Below, piece after piece: positions 1 to 7,996 of a stretch of 64,000 bases of DNA. Source of the DNA: Nakamurella panacisegetis (GTDB lineage: Bacteria; Actinomycetota; Actinomycetes; Mycobacteriales; Nakamurellaceae); assembly GCF_900104535.1 (NCBI RefSeq), contig NZ_LT629710.1, positions 4,685,501-4,749,500 on the forward strand, given 5' to 3'. Within the stretch, counting starts at the first letter, position 1. Each line of letters opens with the position of its first letter. The notes beneath the pieces were generated by a model. That model saw only the letters and a program-made list of their open reading frames with translations. It was not told where the DNA came from and made no database searches. The position numbers and the translations under genes are program-made.

Positions 1-159
1 ACTGACTTCATGGAACACGAGCAGACCTACGAAGAGCACGTCGCCGAACTCGAGGAATACAGCGAGGCCATCCACGATCCGGCCATCACCCCGGAGGAGA
101 AGGCCGAGCTCGAGAAGGTGGAGGCGGCCAAGCCCCTGGGCCCGGACGAGGAGATCTGA
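1..159 (+). CDS. C-terminal end of an unidentified protein (5' end outside window)
   Basis: Frame 1 is open from the first base to a TGA at 157-159 and encodes 52 residues. The tail is strongly acidic and helix-prone, rich in Glu, Lys and Ala, with two E-E-H/E-E-Y type stretches and ending in PDEEI. High GC at third positions supports real coding. The fragment is too short and too low in complexity for a family call. It could be the charged cytoplasmic tail of a membrane protein or the end of a soluble protein. The upstream sequence is needed to identify it. Confidence 0.6.
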   Translation, partial: TDFMEHEQTYEEHVAELEEYSEAIHDPAITPEEKAELEKVEAAKPLGPDEEI

Positions 160-276
160 CCAACCGGCCCGGCCGGGCCGCCTCACGAACGCCGGACGCC
201 GGGACGGTTGTGCCCCAGATCACAATGCGGTGATACTGGTGGCCCGTCCCGACGAACCGACGAAAGCAGGTCCGAG

Positions 277-690
277 ATGACGATTCGGCTCAATCCTTAC
301 CTGAGCTTCCGCGACACAGCGCGATCGGCCATGGAGTTCTACCACTCGGTGTTCGGCGGCGAGCTCACCATGAGCACCTTCGCCGAGATGCACGCCAGCG
401 AGGACCCGGCCGAGGCCGACAAGATCATGCACGCCATGTTGGTGGCCCCCAACGGCCTGACGCTGATGGCCGCCGACACGCCGAACAGCATGGACTACGC
501 GCCCGGCGGGAGCTTCTCCGTCTCCCTCAGCGGCGACTCCGATGCCGACCTCCGCGACTACTGGGCCAAGCTGTCCGAGGGAGCGACCATCACCGCTCCG
601 CTGAACCAGGCGCCATGGGGCGACACCTTCGGCATGTGCACCGACCGGTTCGGCATCAACTGGCTGGTGAACATCAGCGCTGCGTCCTGA
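277..690 (+). CDS. VOC-family protein (PhnB/glyoxalase-like)
   Basis: This 137-residue protein has the vicinal-oxygen-chelate layout of the PhnB/3-demethylubiquinone-methyltransferase-like group: an N-terminal NPYLSFRDTARSAMEFY segment, a central NGLTLMAADTP strand and a C-terminal WGDTFGMCTDRFGINWLVN segment. Two beta-alpha-beta-beta-beta modules fit the length. I chose ATG 277 because a GAAAGCAGG ribosome site sits just upstream; an earlier ATG at 208 would add 23 low-quality residues. Members of this group often lack proven enzymatic activity, so no substrate is assigned. It converges with the minus-strand gene ending at 703. Confidence 0.85.
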   Translation: MTIRLNPYLSFRDTARSAMEFYHSVFGGELTMSTFAEMHASEDPAEADKIMHAMLVAPNGLTLMAADTPNSMDYAPGGSFSVSLSGDSDADLRDYWAKLSEGATITAPLNQAPWGDTFGMCTDRFGINWLVNISAAS

Positions 691-702
691 CGTGACCTAC
701 CG

Positions 703-1104
703 TCAGTGACCGCCGAGTGGCACCACGACGTAGGGAACCTCGCCGTCACCGTCGTCCGACCGGCGCGAGGCGTCCGCACGGTCGCCCTCCGGCCAGTCCA
801 TCGGTCCCTGGCTCGCGGCCGAGGCCAATGCCCCCGCTTCGGTGTCCGACCCGACGGCTCCGGTGTCCGGCGCGACGGCTTCGGTGTCCGGCGCGACGGC
901 TGGCCCTGGTCCGTCCGGCTCGGTCGTCTGGGCCCCGGTCGGATAGACCGATACGAAGAATCCGCCCTGCACATCCTCGGGAAGCCCTGAGGCACCGAGC
1001 CGCTCCCGCGCAGCGGTGAGGACGTCGTCGGTGGCGGCCACCTGGAACTCGATGAACTGATTCACCGACAGATTCGACAGGAGGTAGGTCTGGTGGGTTG
1101 TCAT
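703..1104 (-). CDS. hypothetical protein with an internal short repeat
   Basis: A 133-residue ORF starts at ATG 1104. Residues 1-60 look like a normal folded domain (NLSVNQFIEFQVAATDDVLTAA then a GGFFVSVYPTG strand). The middle is a low-complexity linker with repeated A/S-x-DTxA units encoded by a 21-nt tandem repeat. The C-terminal PYVVVPLGG may be a returning strand. I do not recognise the family. The gene converges on the VOC gene, leaving only 12 nt between the stops. Confidence 0.55.
   Translation of the reverse strand: MTTHQTYLLSNLSVNQFIEFQVAATDDVLTAARERLGASGLPEDVQGGFFVSVYPTGAQTTEPDGPGPAVAPDTEAVAPDTGAVGSDTEAGALASAASQGPMDWPEGDRADASRRSDDGDGEVPYVVVPLGGH
840..902. repeat. three tandem copies of a 21-nt in-frame repeat
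   Basis: Three consecutive 21-nt units (840-860, 861-881, 882-902) begin CGGTGTCCG and end with CGACGGCT plus one base. Copies 2 and 3 differ only at their last base, and copy 1 has a few further changes. Each unit encodes seven residues of the low-complexity linker in the minus-strand gene 703-1104, so copy-number changes would keep the frame. Confidence 0.8.
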
Positions 1105-1206
1105 GGTTACCCAGTTCCCGGCCGCCCTTTCGTTGAATCAGAACGGAAGGCCCGCAACGGGTCCACGTCGATCCACGGCAGCGGGCGGGGCGACCCGGAA
1201 ATGACG

Positions 1207-1235
1207 GAACCCCGCACCGGGAAGGTGCGGGGTTC
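1207..1235 (-). terminator. hairpin downstream of the small-ORF pair
   Basis: GAACCCCGCACC (1207-1218) and GGTGCGGGGTTC (1224-1235) are perfect complements separated by a 5-nt loop. The hairpin lies about 20 nt beyond the stop of the 49-residue minus-strand ORF. There is only a weak T run after it on that strand. It most likely terminates the two-ORF transcript; the plus strand has no gene that would use it. Confidence 0.6.
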
Positions 1236-1254
1236 GGTCCTGCGGTGGTCTGCG

Positions 1255-1404
1255 TCAGACGAAGACGCCCTGCTGTCCGGCCAGGACGATCAGTTCGTTG
1301 CGCTCGCTCACGGTGGCAGCATTGGCGATGGCGAACTCGATGGAATTCCGGTACTGCTCACGCCGCAAACGGCGCTCGCGGATGACGGAGAGGATCTTCA
1401 TCAT
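1255..1404 (-). CDS. small protein (49 aa), similar to its upstream neighbour
   Basis: Reading the minus strand from ATG 1404 gives 49 residues beginning MMKILSVIRERRLRREQYR and ending in a TGA at 1255. The start overlaps the stop of the 53-residue ORF as ATGA, which implies translational coupling. Both proteins share an Arg-rich helix followed by a R-x-ELIVL core (SERNELIVLAGQQG here, SMRDELIVLHQR upstream), so they look like a tandem duplication. The expected structure is two short helices. No function is known to me. A perfect hairpin follows, supporting a real transcription unit. Confidence 0.55.
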   Translation of the reverse strand: MMKILSVIRERRLRREQYRNSIEFAIANAATVSERNELIVLAGQQGVFV

Positions 1405-1562
1405 CGCGAAAGCCCGTTCATGGTGCGCTGATGCAGGACGATGAGCTCGTCACGCATACTCGGCGACGAGGCGGACTCGATCGCTCGACGGATCTCGCGG
1501 TTGCTGCGGGCCACTCGCCGACGGCCACGGAAACCGCTGGTACCACTGGTACTGCTGGACAT
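1401..1562 (-). CDS. small basic protein (53 aa), first of a coupled pair
   Basis: ATG 1562 is preceded by an AGGGA ribosome site about 7 nt away and encodes a 53-residue protein. A Ser/Thr/Gly-rich N-terminus is followed by RGRRRVARSNREIRRAIESA and the MRDELIVLHQR core. The resemblance to the following 49-residue ORF covers roughly 35 residues. Short actinobacterial proteins with this RDELI/L core are common hypotheticals from my memory, with no assigned role. The Arg-rich helix might bind nucleic acid or membrane, but that is inference. Confidence 0.6.
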   Translation of the reverse strand: MSSSTSGTSGFRGRRRVARSNREIRRAIESASSPSMRDELIVLHQRTMNGLSR

Positions 1563-1744
1563 CAGAAAAATCCCTTGCTGTTGTGCTGGTGATGCGCTTG
1601 CCCTCTTCGGAACACCTGCGCTCAGGCCGGAGTCCCGGTTGGACCTCGGCCGATCGAGCGACGGGAGTAACTCCGTCATACAAGTAGGACGCGTGAGGCC
1701 CCCGGTTCGGTACCGAAAACGACCACGATCCGCGGTGATTCCGC

Positions 1745-2539
1745 TCACCCGGATCTCGCCCCTCGCCCGGACTCGCTCAGCTCGACGCGTGGGACGAGCG
1801 GGGCACGCCGGCGGGTCAGCTCACGCAGATGCTGGGCGAAGCCCTCTGGGGCCCGCCCGACCAGCCGTCCGCTGGTCAGCACCGGGCCGGCCCCGGTGGC
1901 GACCACTCGGGCGCCCAGACGACGCACGGCCTCGACCAGCAGCCGGTCCTCGTGAGCCGAGATCGGGAGGAATCCACCCGCGCGGAGGTAGCAGTCCGCT
2001 CGGATCCCCAGGTTCGCGCCGTGGATGTGCGGATGCCCGTCCGCCAGCCGGTGCTGGCTTATCCAGCGGGCCACCATCTTCTCGTTGACGTCCTGCGGAT
2101 CCGGTCGGACGGTGCCGAGTAGCAGGTCGGCGCCGGCCTGCGCCTGTCTCAGATGGGTCAGCAGCCAGTCGGCGGGCACGGCGGAATCGGCATCGGTGCA
2201 GGCGATCCAGATCTCCCGGGGATCCCGGCCGGAGGTGGCCAGTCCGTGAGCGATACCGCGCCCGCGAGCGGCCCCGACACTGCCGTCGTCGGCCGTCAAC
2301 GCCTGGACGGCGTCCCACTGCGCCACCACCTCGGCCGAGCGGTCCGTACAGCGGTCCAGCACGACCAGGACCCGGACCATAGGCGGCCGGGCCGACTGAG
2401 CGGACAGACGGTTGCGGGCGACCTCGAGCGCAGCGAGCGCGCGGGGCAGATGCAGTTCCTCGTTCCGGGCCGGAATCACCACGAGCATCTCGGTGATCGT
2501 TCCGCCACCGACCGAGTCCGCACGGTCGAAGGGACTCAC
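1745..2539 (-). CDS. GT2-family glycosyltransferase
   Basis: This 264-residue protein has the GT-A fold signature of family 2 transferases: an N-terminal MLVVIPARNEELHLPRAL strand-helix, a VLVVLDRCTDRSAEVV segment, the metal-binding TDADSAVP motif and a later GANLGIRADCYLRAGGF acceptor-side segment ending HEDRLLVEAVRRLGARV. No membrane helices are evident. The GTG start at 2539 overlaps the stop of the deacetylase/methyltransferase gene (GTGA); an in-frame ATG at MLVVIP about 17 codons on is the alternative. It is the last gene of a three-gene coupled operon, so it probably glycosylates a product processed by its neighbours. Donor and acceptor are unknown. Confidence 0.85.
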   Translation of the reverse strand: MSPFDRADSVGGGTITEMLVVIPARNEELHLPRALAALEVARNRLSAQSARPPMVRVLVVLDRCTDRSAEVVAQWDAVQALTADDGSVGAARGRGIAHGLATSGRDPREIWIACTDADSAVPADWLLTHLRQAQAGADLLLGTVRPDPQDVNEKMVARWISQHRLADGHPHIHGANLGIRADCYLRAGGFLPISAHEDRLLVEAVRRLGARVVATGAGPVLTSGRLVGRAPEGFAQHLRELTRRRAPLVPRVELSESGRGARSG

Positions 2540-3939
2540 CCGAGCAATCCGCTCTCCCGAGCCACGGACCGTCCGGGGGGCCGGACGAGGACGTCCAGCC
2601 GGAAGTCCTCCTCCTCGTGGCGGGCCAGGACCACCAGGCCGGCCTCGCCCTCGAGAGCCCGGTGCACCTCGTCACCGCCGAGCGGATACTCCGGCACCGG
2701 ATGACGCCAATGACAGGCGACCAGCACGCCGTCCTCGGTCAGGCTGCGCGCGGCGCGATCGATCAGCCGCGCCAGGTCGGCCGACGAGCAGTAGTACGCC
2801 ATCTCCGACAGCACGATCAGGTCGAACTGCGCGTCGGGCCACTCCTGGGGCACCGTCCGCCGTTCGAATCGCACCCAGGGTGCGTCCGCCAGCCGGGTCC
2901 GCGCCGCCGCCAGCGGCACCTCGGAAATATCGGTGGCCAGCAAGGAGTCGCAACGAGCGGCGAGTTCCGCGGTCAGCACGCCGATCGAACACCCGGGCTC
3001 GAACGCGCTCCGGAACCGACGACGCGGCAGTGCGGCCAGGGTCAGGGCCCGTTTCCGCTCTTCGTACCAACGGGTCTCGAAACCCCACGGGTCGCTCTGC
3101 CCTTGGTAGAACTCGTCGAAGAAGTCACCGTCCAGGCTGCGGCCGTCCGACCCGGTGGTGCTCGTCGAGTCGGGCGAGGGCCCCGACGGCATCACGAAGA
3201 TCTCGTAGGGCCGGTCGAAATGACGGGCGAAGTCCGGACCGACGACGGCCTCGTCGCCCGGCGCGTCCGAGAGCGGATCGGTCTGGGTGACGTGCCGGGC
3301 GAGCGCCGCGGCCTTGGCCCGCTGGTCGTCGGCCCCCAACCCGAGCCGCACCATCGCCGGGTCGAATCCGTCCGGCACCGCCCAGTGCCACGCCCAGATC
3401 GGATACTGCAGCAGCACCGCGCCCCGACGGAGCGCTGCCCGTTCGGCGGCCGCGCCGACGGCTTCGTGGTCCGGGTGTCCGTCTCTCGACCACGGTGAGA
3501 CCAGGAGCGTATCCGGACCCGGGACGGCGTCCGAGATCGCCGCGGTCAGGTCCTCGACGCGCTCGGCCAGACCGCCGTCCGGCCACCCAAGGAGCTGGAC
3601 CGAAGCGCTCGGGGCCACCAGTTCCAGGGCGGCGAACACCTCGGCCCGTCGGCGGGTGGCCAACTCGTCCGGAGTGTGGGTCGTCGACGCCGGGTGGGAG
3701 TTCTCGCCCGACGTGGCCACGATGACTCCGGTGGGGATGCCCTGCCGGTGCGCGGCGGCGAGAAGGCCACCGGCGCCGAGGGTTTCGTCGTCCGGATGGG
3801 CCGACAGCACCACGACGTGCCGGTACCTCGACAGCTCGAGCATCGGCAGGTCAACACCGCTCAGATGGCGGGCCCACTCCGTCTCCGGGGTGCCCGGGTC
3901 ACGGTGGTCGAATTCGGGACGGCGTTCGGCCGTCACCAC
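2536..3939 (-). CDS. PIG-L-family deacetylase fused to a NodS-like SAM methyltransferase
   Basis: This is a 467-residue two-domain protein. Residues about 38-250 form a PIG-L/LmbE zinc deacetylase: AHPDDE at 47-52 and the second metal motif HPDHEA at 155-160. Residues about 272-467 form a class I methyltransferase beginning SDPWGFETRWYEERKRA, with the SAM-binding FEPGCSIG at 312-319, D/E acid in LLATDIS and a motif IV-like FDLIVLSEMAYY; this resembles NodS-type N-methyltransferases. PIG-L enzymes remove N-acetyl groups from GlcNAc-type sugars, so deacetylation then N-methylation of one amino sugar is a plausible inference. Starts GTG 3939 or GTG 3936; both overlap the upstream acyl-CoA-dehydrogenase-like gene, the latter as GTGA. 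Confidence 0.88.
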   Translation of the reverse strand: MVTAERRPEFDHRDPGTPETEWARHLSGVDLPMLELSRYRHVVVLSAHPDDETLGAGGLLAAAHRQGIPTGVIVATSGENSHPASTTHTPDELATRRRAEVFAALELVAPSASVQLLGWPDGGLAERVEDLTAAISDAVPGPDTLLVSPWSRDGHPDHEAVGAAAERAALRRGAVLLQYPIWAWHWAVPDGFDPAMVRLGLGADDQRAKAAALARHVTQTDPLSDAPGDEAVVGPDFARHFDRPYEIFVMPSGPSPDSTSTTGSDGRSLDGDFFDEFYQGQSDPWGFETRWYEERKRALTLAALPRRRFRSAFEPGCSIGVLTAELAARCDSLLATDISEVPLAAARTRLADAPWVRFERRTVPQEWPDAQFDLIVLSEMAYYCSSADLARLIDRAARSLTEDGVLVACHWRHPVPEYPLGGDEVHRALEGEAGLVVLARHEEEDFRLDVLVRPPGRSVARESGLLG

Positions 3940-5015
3940 GGGCGAACCCCGGCCGCCAGGTGTCCGCCCAGGGCCGCCTCGTCACGTTCGGCGTGGTGCT
4001 GGCGGACGTAGATCTCCAGATCGGCCACCCGACGGGCGTGATGCTCGTTCTGGGTCAGCGGCGCCGGCCCGAGGGCGTGCCCGACCCGCCTGATCGTCTG
4101 TTCGGCCGCGCCCGCCACCAGTCCCCGGGTGCGGGCGGCAACCACCACCCCGGCCACGCCGTCGGCCTCGCCCCGGTCGATCGCCCGGGCCGCGTCGAGC
4201 AGGGCCAGGCGAGCCCCGGTCAGGGCGAGATCGACGGCCCCCAGATGCATCTGGGTGATCTGGTCGGCCGGCCGTTGGACGCAGCGCTCCCACAGCAGCC
4301 GGGCCACCCCGACCGCACCGCCGTACCAGCAGGCGGCGACACCGGCCCCGCCCCAGGCGAACCCCGGACGTTCGAGATACCAGCCGTCCGCTCCGATCGG
4401 GATCGCCGGCGCGTCGGTCAGGACGATCGGTCCGGAGGGCACCGCGGTCAGGCCCCGGCTGAACCAGCCTTCGTCGGTGGTGCGCACGCGTCGGTCCCTC
4501 AGGTCGACGGCGAACAGCCGGCGATGCTCTCCCGGTGTGTGCGCGGTGACCAGCGCGTGGGTCAGGCGGCCGGCCAGCGAACACCAGGGCTTGGTCCCGT
4601 CAAGGCGCCATCCGTCCTGGCCCGATCGGGTGGCCTGTACCCGCAGCCCAGGACCCTCAGCCGCGAAGACACCCCAGGTCGATCCGGGCCCGGCGTCGAC
4701 GGCGGCCAGGTCACGCTCCGGATCGACGCCGGCCTCGTCCAGGATGGCCAGGGCATCGAGGTGCGCCTCCGCGACGCGGGCCGCCGTGAGGTCGATCGCG
4801 GCCAACGTGGCCAGGACCGACCATCGTTCGGTGGTGCGGCCGGCACCCGGGGCGGCGAGGAGGCCGCCCACCCGCCGGGCCAGCTCGATCGCGGCATCGG
4901 CGTCACCGTCGACGCCGGCCGCCCATTCGGCCACCGACGGGCCGAGGTCGGATGCATCCCGGACGCCGCCGAGGTGGACGGCCCCTTGGTCGGTCGGGGC
5001 ATTGAGGGTCTGCAT
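3933..5015 (-). CDS. acyl-CoA dehydrogenase-like protein
   Basis: The 360-residue protein has the acyl-CoA dehydrogenase order: helical N-terminus, middle beta domain with GSTWGVFAAEGPGLRV and DGTKPWCSLAGRLTHALV, and a C-terminal four-helix region with MHLGAVDLALTGARLALLDAARAI. The N-terminus is shorter than in fatty-acid-oxidising members and I could not place a clear catalytic Glu, so substrate and even redox activity are uncertain. ATG 5015 is chosen for its AGGAG site 6-7 nt upstream; the longer frame to 5207 adds an Arg/Pro-rich implausible leader. It is first in an operon with the PIG-L/methyltransferase fusion and GT2 gene, hinting at a role in modifying a glycan or amino sugar rather than beta-oxidation. 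Confidence 0.75.
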   Translation of the reverse strand: MQTLNAPTDQGAVHLGGVRDASDLGPSVAEWAAGVDGDADAAIELARRVGGLLAAPGAGRTTERWSVLATLAAIDLTAARVAEAHLDALAILDEAGVDPERDLAAVDAGPGSTWGVFAAEGPGLRVQATRSGQDGWRLDGTKPWCSLAGRLTHALVTAHTPGEHRRLFAVDLRDRRVRTTDEGWFSRGLTAVPSGPIVLTDAPAIPIGADGWYLERPGFAWGGAGVAACWYGGAVGVARLLWERCVQRPADQITQMHLGAVDLALTGARLALLDAARAIDRGEADGVAGVVVAARTRGLVAGAAEQTIRRVGHALGPAPLTQNEHHARRVADLEIYVRQHHAERDEAALGGHLAAGVRPW

Positions 5016-5043
5016 GAGGTTCTCCTGACGACGCCGCCGCTGA

Positions 5044-5064
5044 CCGGTCGACGCGATCGACCGG
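5044..5064. promoter_or_regulatory. perfect inverted repeat in the leader of the ACAD/PIG-L/GT2 operon
   Basis: CCGGTCGA (5044-5051) and TCGACCGG (5057-5064) are perfect 8-nt arms around a 5-nt CGCGA loop, about 30 nt upstream of the start at 5015. It could be an operator or an RNA hairpin in the leader. The 209-bp intergenic region also has to hold the divergent promoter of the PLP-enzyme gene at 5225. Confidence 0.4.
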
Positions 5065-5224
5065 CGCCGGCCCCGGACGCGGCCCGTTCGAGGCCACTGG
5101 CTGGACCTCGTACTCGGCTGGCCGGTACCCGCGCCCGTCTCGCCCAAACCCGAGGGTGGGAGCACGGGCGGTGATGCGGTGTCGCGGGCGCCGGGAGCGC
5201 AGGTCAACCCGGTAGGTTCGGTCG

Positions 5225-6352
5225 ATGAGCCACGACTCTTCCCTCAACCGATCGACCCTTGCCGTCTGTGCCGGACGGCCGGCCCCCGCCCCCGGGGGCC
5301 CGCTCAATACCGGCGTCAGCCTCTCGGCCACGTTCCATGCCGGCACCGAGGCGAACTACCTCCGCCAGGGTGGCAGCGAGATCACCCGCGCCTTCGAGGC
5401 CGCCCTCGGTGAGTTGGAAGGCGGTCGGGCGCTGGGCTTCTCGTCCGGTATGGCGGCGATCGCCGCCGTCGTCGAGCATCTGCCGACCGGCAGCACGATC
5501 GTCGGTCCGCTCGCGGTCTACTCGGGCACCAGCATGCTGTTCGACGAGCAGGAACGGCTGGGTCGCGCCAGGGTCCGCCGGGTCGACATCAGTGACACGG
5601 AAGCCGTTCTGGAGGCGCTGCGGCTGGATCCGGCGCCCGACCTGTTGTGGATCGAGACGCCGACCAATCCGACATTCGGCGTGGCCGACCTGCCGGTGCT
5701 CATCGAGGCCGCGCACGCCGTCGGCGCGCTGGTCGCGGTCGACTCGACCTGGAACTCGCCGATGGTGCTGCGCCCGTTGGAATACGGCGCCGACGTCGTC
5801 ATGCACTCGGCCACGAAGTATCTGGCCGGCCACTCCGATGTCCTGATGGGCGCGCTCGTCGTCGCCGACGACGAGGTCTTCGCGCGGCTGAAGGCGCGAC
5901 GGGATCTGGGCGGCGCGACCCCGGGGGCGCTGGAAACATTCCTCACGCTCCGCGGGATGCGGACGCTGTCGGTGCGAATGGACCGGGCCCAGGCGAACGC
6001 GGGCGAGCTCGCCCGGCGGTTGACGTCCCACCCGTCGGTCGAGCGGGTGCTCTATCCGGGCCTCCCGGACGATCCGGCCCACGATCGAGTGACCCGTCTG
6101 CACGACGGATACGGCGCCATGGTGTGTTTCCTGGTCACCGGTGGGTCGGCGGCGGCCGACCGAGTGTGCGAGCGGGTGCACCTGATCACGCACGCCACCA
6201 GCCTCGGCGGGGTCGAGTCCTTGATCGAACGACGGGCCCGGTACGCCGTGGATGCCGCCAACGGCACGCCGGAGAACCTGATCCGCTTCTCGGTCGGGAT
6301 CGAGGACGTGGACGATCTCTGGCACGACCTGCAGCAGGCCCTGATCGACTGA
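5225..6352 (+). CDS. Cys/Met-metabolism PLP-dependent enzyme (cystathionine gamma-synthase/lyase family)
   Basis: This 375-residue protein matches the trans-sulfuration PLP family over its full length. The phosphate-binding SSGMAAIAAV, the PLP-ring-stacking Tyr in the AVYSGT region, the IETPTNPT motif, the substrate-side VDSTWNSP and the Schiff-base lysine in MHSATKYLAGHSD are all present. It ends with the usual ENLIRFSVGIEDVDDL segment. Family members make or cleave cystathionine, or eliminate methanethiol from methionine; sequence alone does not separate these here. It diverges from the acyl-CoA-dehydrogenase-like operon and has no obvious methionine-pathway partner nearby. Confidence 0.9.
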   Translation: MSHDSSLNRSTLAVCAGRPAPAPGGPLNTGVSLSATFHAGTEANYLRQGGSEITRAFEAALGELEGGRALGFSSGMAAIAAVVEHLPTGSTIVGPLAVYSGTSMLFDEQERLGRARVRRVDISDTEAVLEALRLDPAPDLLWIETPTNPTFGVADLPVLIEAAHAVGALVAVDSTWNSPMVLRPLEYGADVVMHSATKYLAGHSDVLMGALVVADDEVFARLKARRDLGGATPGALETFLTLRGMRTLSVRMDRAQANAGELARRLTSHPSVERVLYPGLPDDPAHDRVTRLHDGYGAMVCFLVTGGSAAADRVCERVHLITHATSLGGVESLIERRARYAVDAANGTPENLIRFSVGIEDVDDLWHDLQQALID

Positions 6353-6398
6353 CCGGACGTGCCGGCCGGGCCACCGCCACCCCCCCGGGCGCGGCCGC

Positions 6399-6989
6399 TC
6401 AGGGCGATCGGAACGAGGCGGCCGACTCCTCCAGCGTCGCCCGGAACTGCGACCACCAGGCTTCATCGCGTTCGGGCAGATTGCTGCCATCGGCCCGCAG
6501 CCCGGCGCGTCCGTCGATCAACTCGCGGACGATGTCGGCCTGACCGGCGTGACGATCGGCTTCGGCGATCATGTGCACCAGCACGCGGTGCAGCGTGACC
6601 TCGCTGCGGTCGGGCGGCCACCAGGCCACGTGACCGGGACTGTCCAGGTCCAAGGCGTCGATGGTGGCATCGGCGTGGGCCCACGCCCGCTCCTGGAACG
6701 CCAGGACCATCGGCCGGGTCCGCTCGGCCGGCACCCACATGTCCGCGTTGGTCTCGGCGTCCTCGTCCAGCCAGGGCATCGGTTCGGGGAACGGACGCCC
6801 GAAGGTCTCGCCGAAGTAGCTGACGCCGACACTCGCCACGTGCTGGACGAGGCCCAGCAGGTTGGTGCCGGTGCCGGTCAGGGGGCGTCGCACGTCGTAC
6901 TCCGACAGCCCATCCAGCTTCCACACCAACGCCTGCCGGGCCCGGCGGAGGTAGTCGTGCAGAACTGTCTTCTGATCGTCAGTGGCCAT
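6399..6989 (-). CDS. DinB-family (DUF664) protein
   Basis: This 196-residue four-helix-bundle protein has the DinB-like metal-binding pattern: NLLGLVQHVASVGVSYFGETFGR for the first His, and TLHRVLVHMIAEADRHAGQADIVRELIDG for the paired His residues on the third helix. Such proteins bind a divalent metal; some are thiol-dependent S-transferases, for example for mycothiol or bacillithiol. I start at ATG 6989 (MATDDQKT), the usual N-terminus of this family, rather than the upstream GTG frame to 7043. It lies just downstream of the sigma-factor gene on the same strand with about 54 nt between them. Confidence 0.85.
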   Translation of the reverse strand: MATDDQKTVLHDYLRRARQALVWKLDGLSEYDVRRPLTGTGTNLLGLVQHVASVGVSYFGETFGRPFPEPMPWLDEDAETNADMWVPAERTRPMVLAFQERAWAHADATIDALDLDSPGHVAWWPPDRSEVTLHRVLVHMIAEADRHAGQADIVRELIDGRAGLRADGSNLPERDEAWWSQFRATLEESAASFRSP

Positions 6990-7043
6990 GCCCTCAGCGT
7001 GCCCGGCGGCGGCCGACCCGGCAAGCCACAGCCCGGACCGCAC

Positions 7044-7862
7044 TCAGGCCGAGAGCTGCAGCATCAGCTCGGAACCTTCGCCGTCGGCCGACATCTGGGC
7101 CTTCAGCCGGGTCAGGGTGGCCCGCAGGATCCGGGAGATCTGCATCTGGCTGACGCCGATCGCTTCACTGATCTGCTGCTGGCTCTTGTCCTCGAAGTAC
7201 CGCAACCACAGCACTTCCCGTTCGCGTTCGGGCAGCGCGGCCAGCGCCCGCTGCAGGATCATCAGATTCTCGGCCTGCTCCAGGTCGTGATCGGCCTCGG
7301 GACTGGCGTGCTCCACCACACGGTCGTTGACCGACTGCAGGTCGGTGCTCAGCATCCGGCAACTCGCGGCGGCCGCTCGCTGCTTGCGCATCTCGTCGAC
7401 GTCGACCCCGGCGGCAGCGGCCACCTCGGCGTCGGTGGCCGGGCGTCCGAGATACTGCTCCAGATCGGCCGACAGGGCCGAGGCCTCGGCCCGGAGCTCC
7501 TGCATGGCCCGCGGGATGCGGATCATCGTGCCGTGGTCGCGGAAGAACCGCTTCATCTCGCCGATGATGGTCGGGAACGCGAACGGCAGGAAGTCGGTGC
7601 CGACCTCGGGCCGCCACCGCTTGACCGCCTTCACGAGCCCGAGACGGGCCAACTGGTGAAGGTCTTCGAAGTCGACGCCGCGGTTCCGGTACCGGCGGGC
7701 GAGAGTTGTGGCCACGGTGAGGTGGCTGCAGATCACATCGTGCTCGGCCGCCCTGACGGCGGCGGCGGACCCATCGGCCCTGGCCTTGACCAAGCGCTCG
7801 AGGCCGGCTCTCTGCTCGGCATCGGTGTGTCGTTGGTTGGTCGTTCTGACAACAGTACTCAC
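7044..7862 (-). CDS. SigB/SigF-type alternative sigma-70 factor
   Basis: The 272-residue protein carries sigma-70 region 2 (FEDLHQLARLGLVKAVKRWRPEVGTDFLPFAFPTIIGEMKRFFRDH), region 3 and a region 4 helix-turn-helix (KSQQQISEAIGVSQMQISRILRATLTRL). Region 2 FAFPTIIGEMKRFFRDH with following IPR is characteristic of the SigB/SigF/SigG stress and development group. The GTG start at 7862 follows AAGGGA by 7 nt. No anti-sigma or anti-anti-sigma gene is adjacent, which is unusual for the group. The closely related gene at 41858-42661 shares both protein architecture and the 5' leader. Confidence 0.92.
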   Translation of the reverse strand: MSTVVRTTNQRHTDAEQRAGLERLVKARADGSAAAVRAAEHDVICSHLTVATTLARRYRNRGVDFEDLHQLARLGLVKAVKRWRPEVGTDFLPFAFPTIIGEMKRFFRDHGTMIRIPRAMQELRAEASALSADLEQYLGRPATDAEVAAAAGVDVDEMRKQRAAAASCRMLSTDLQSVNDRVVEHASPEADHDLEQAENLMILQRALAALPEREREVLWLRYFEDKSQQQISEAIGVSQMQISRILRATLTRLKAQMSADGEGSELMLQLSA

Positions 7863-7996
7863 GCCATGGTCCCTTCAAATACGACCCGTGCGCGGCACTC
7901 TGTTGTACCGATGAATCTACAAGGAGACTAACGCGATAACGGCCCTACGACAAGCTCCGGGTCCGGCGAGAATGTGGGTTGCGGTTCCTTCGCAGG

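Noticed and set aside
3960-5174. 404-codon plus-strand ORF over the acyl-CoA-dehydrogenase-like gene
   Set aside because: Antisense composition, no motifs, and no plausible ribosome site.
5016-5224. possible riboswitch before the Cys/Met PLP enzyme
   Set aside because: Only one simple hairpin (5044-5064) is visible, and it lies on the side of the other gene; no SAM- or cobalamin-riboswitch-like core was recognised.
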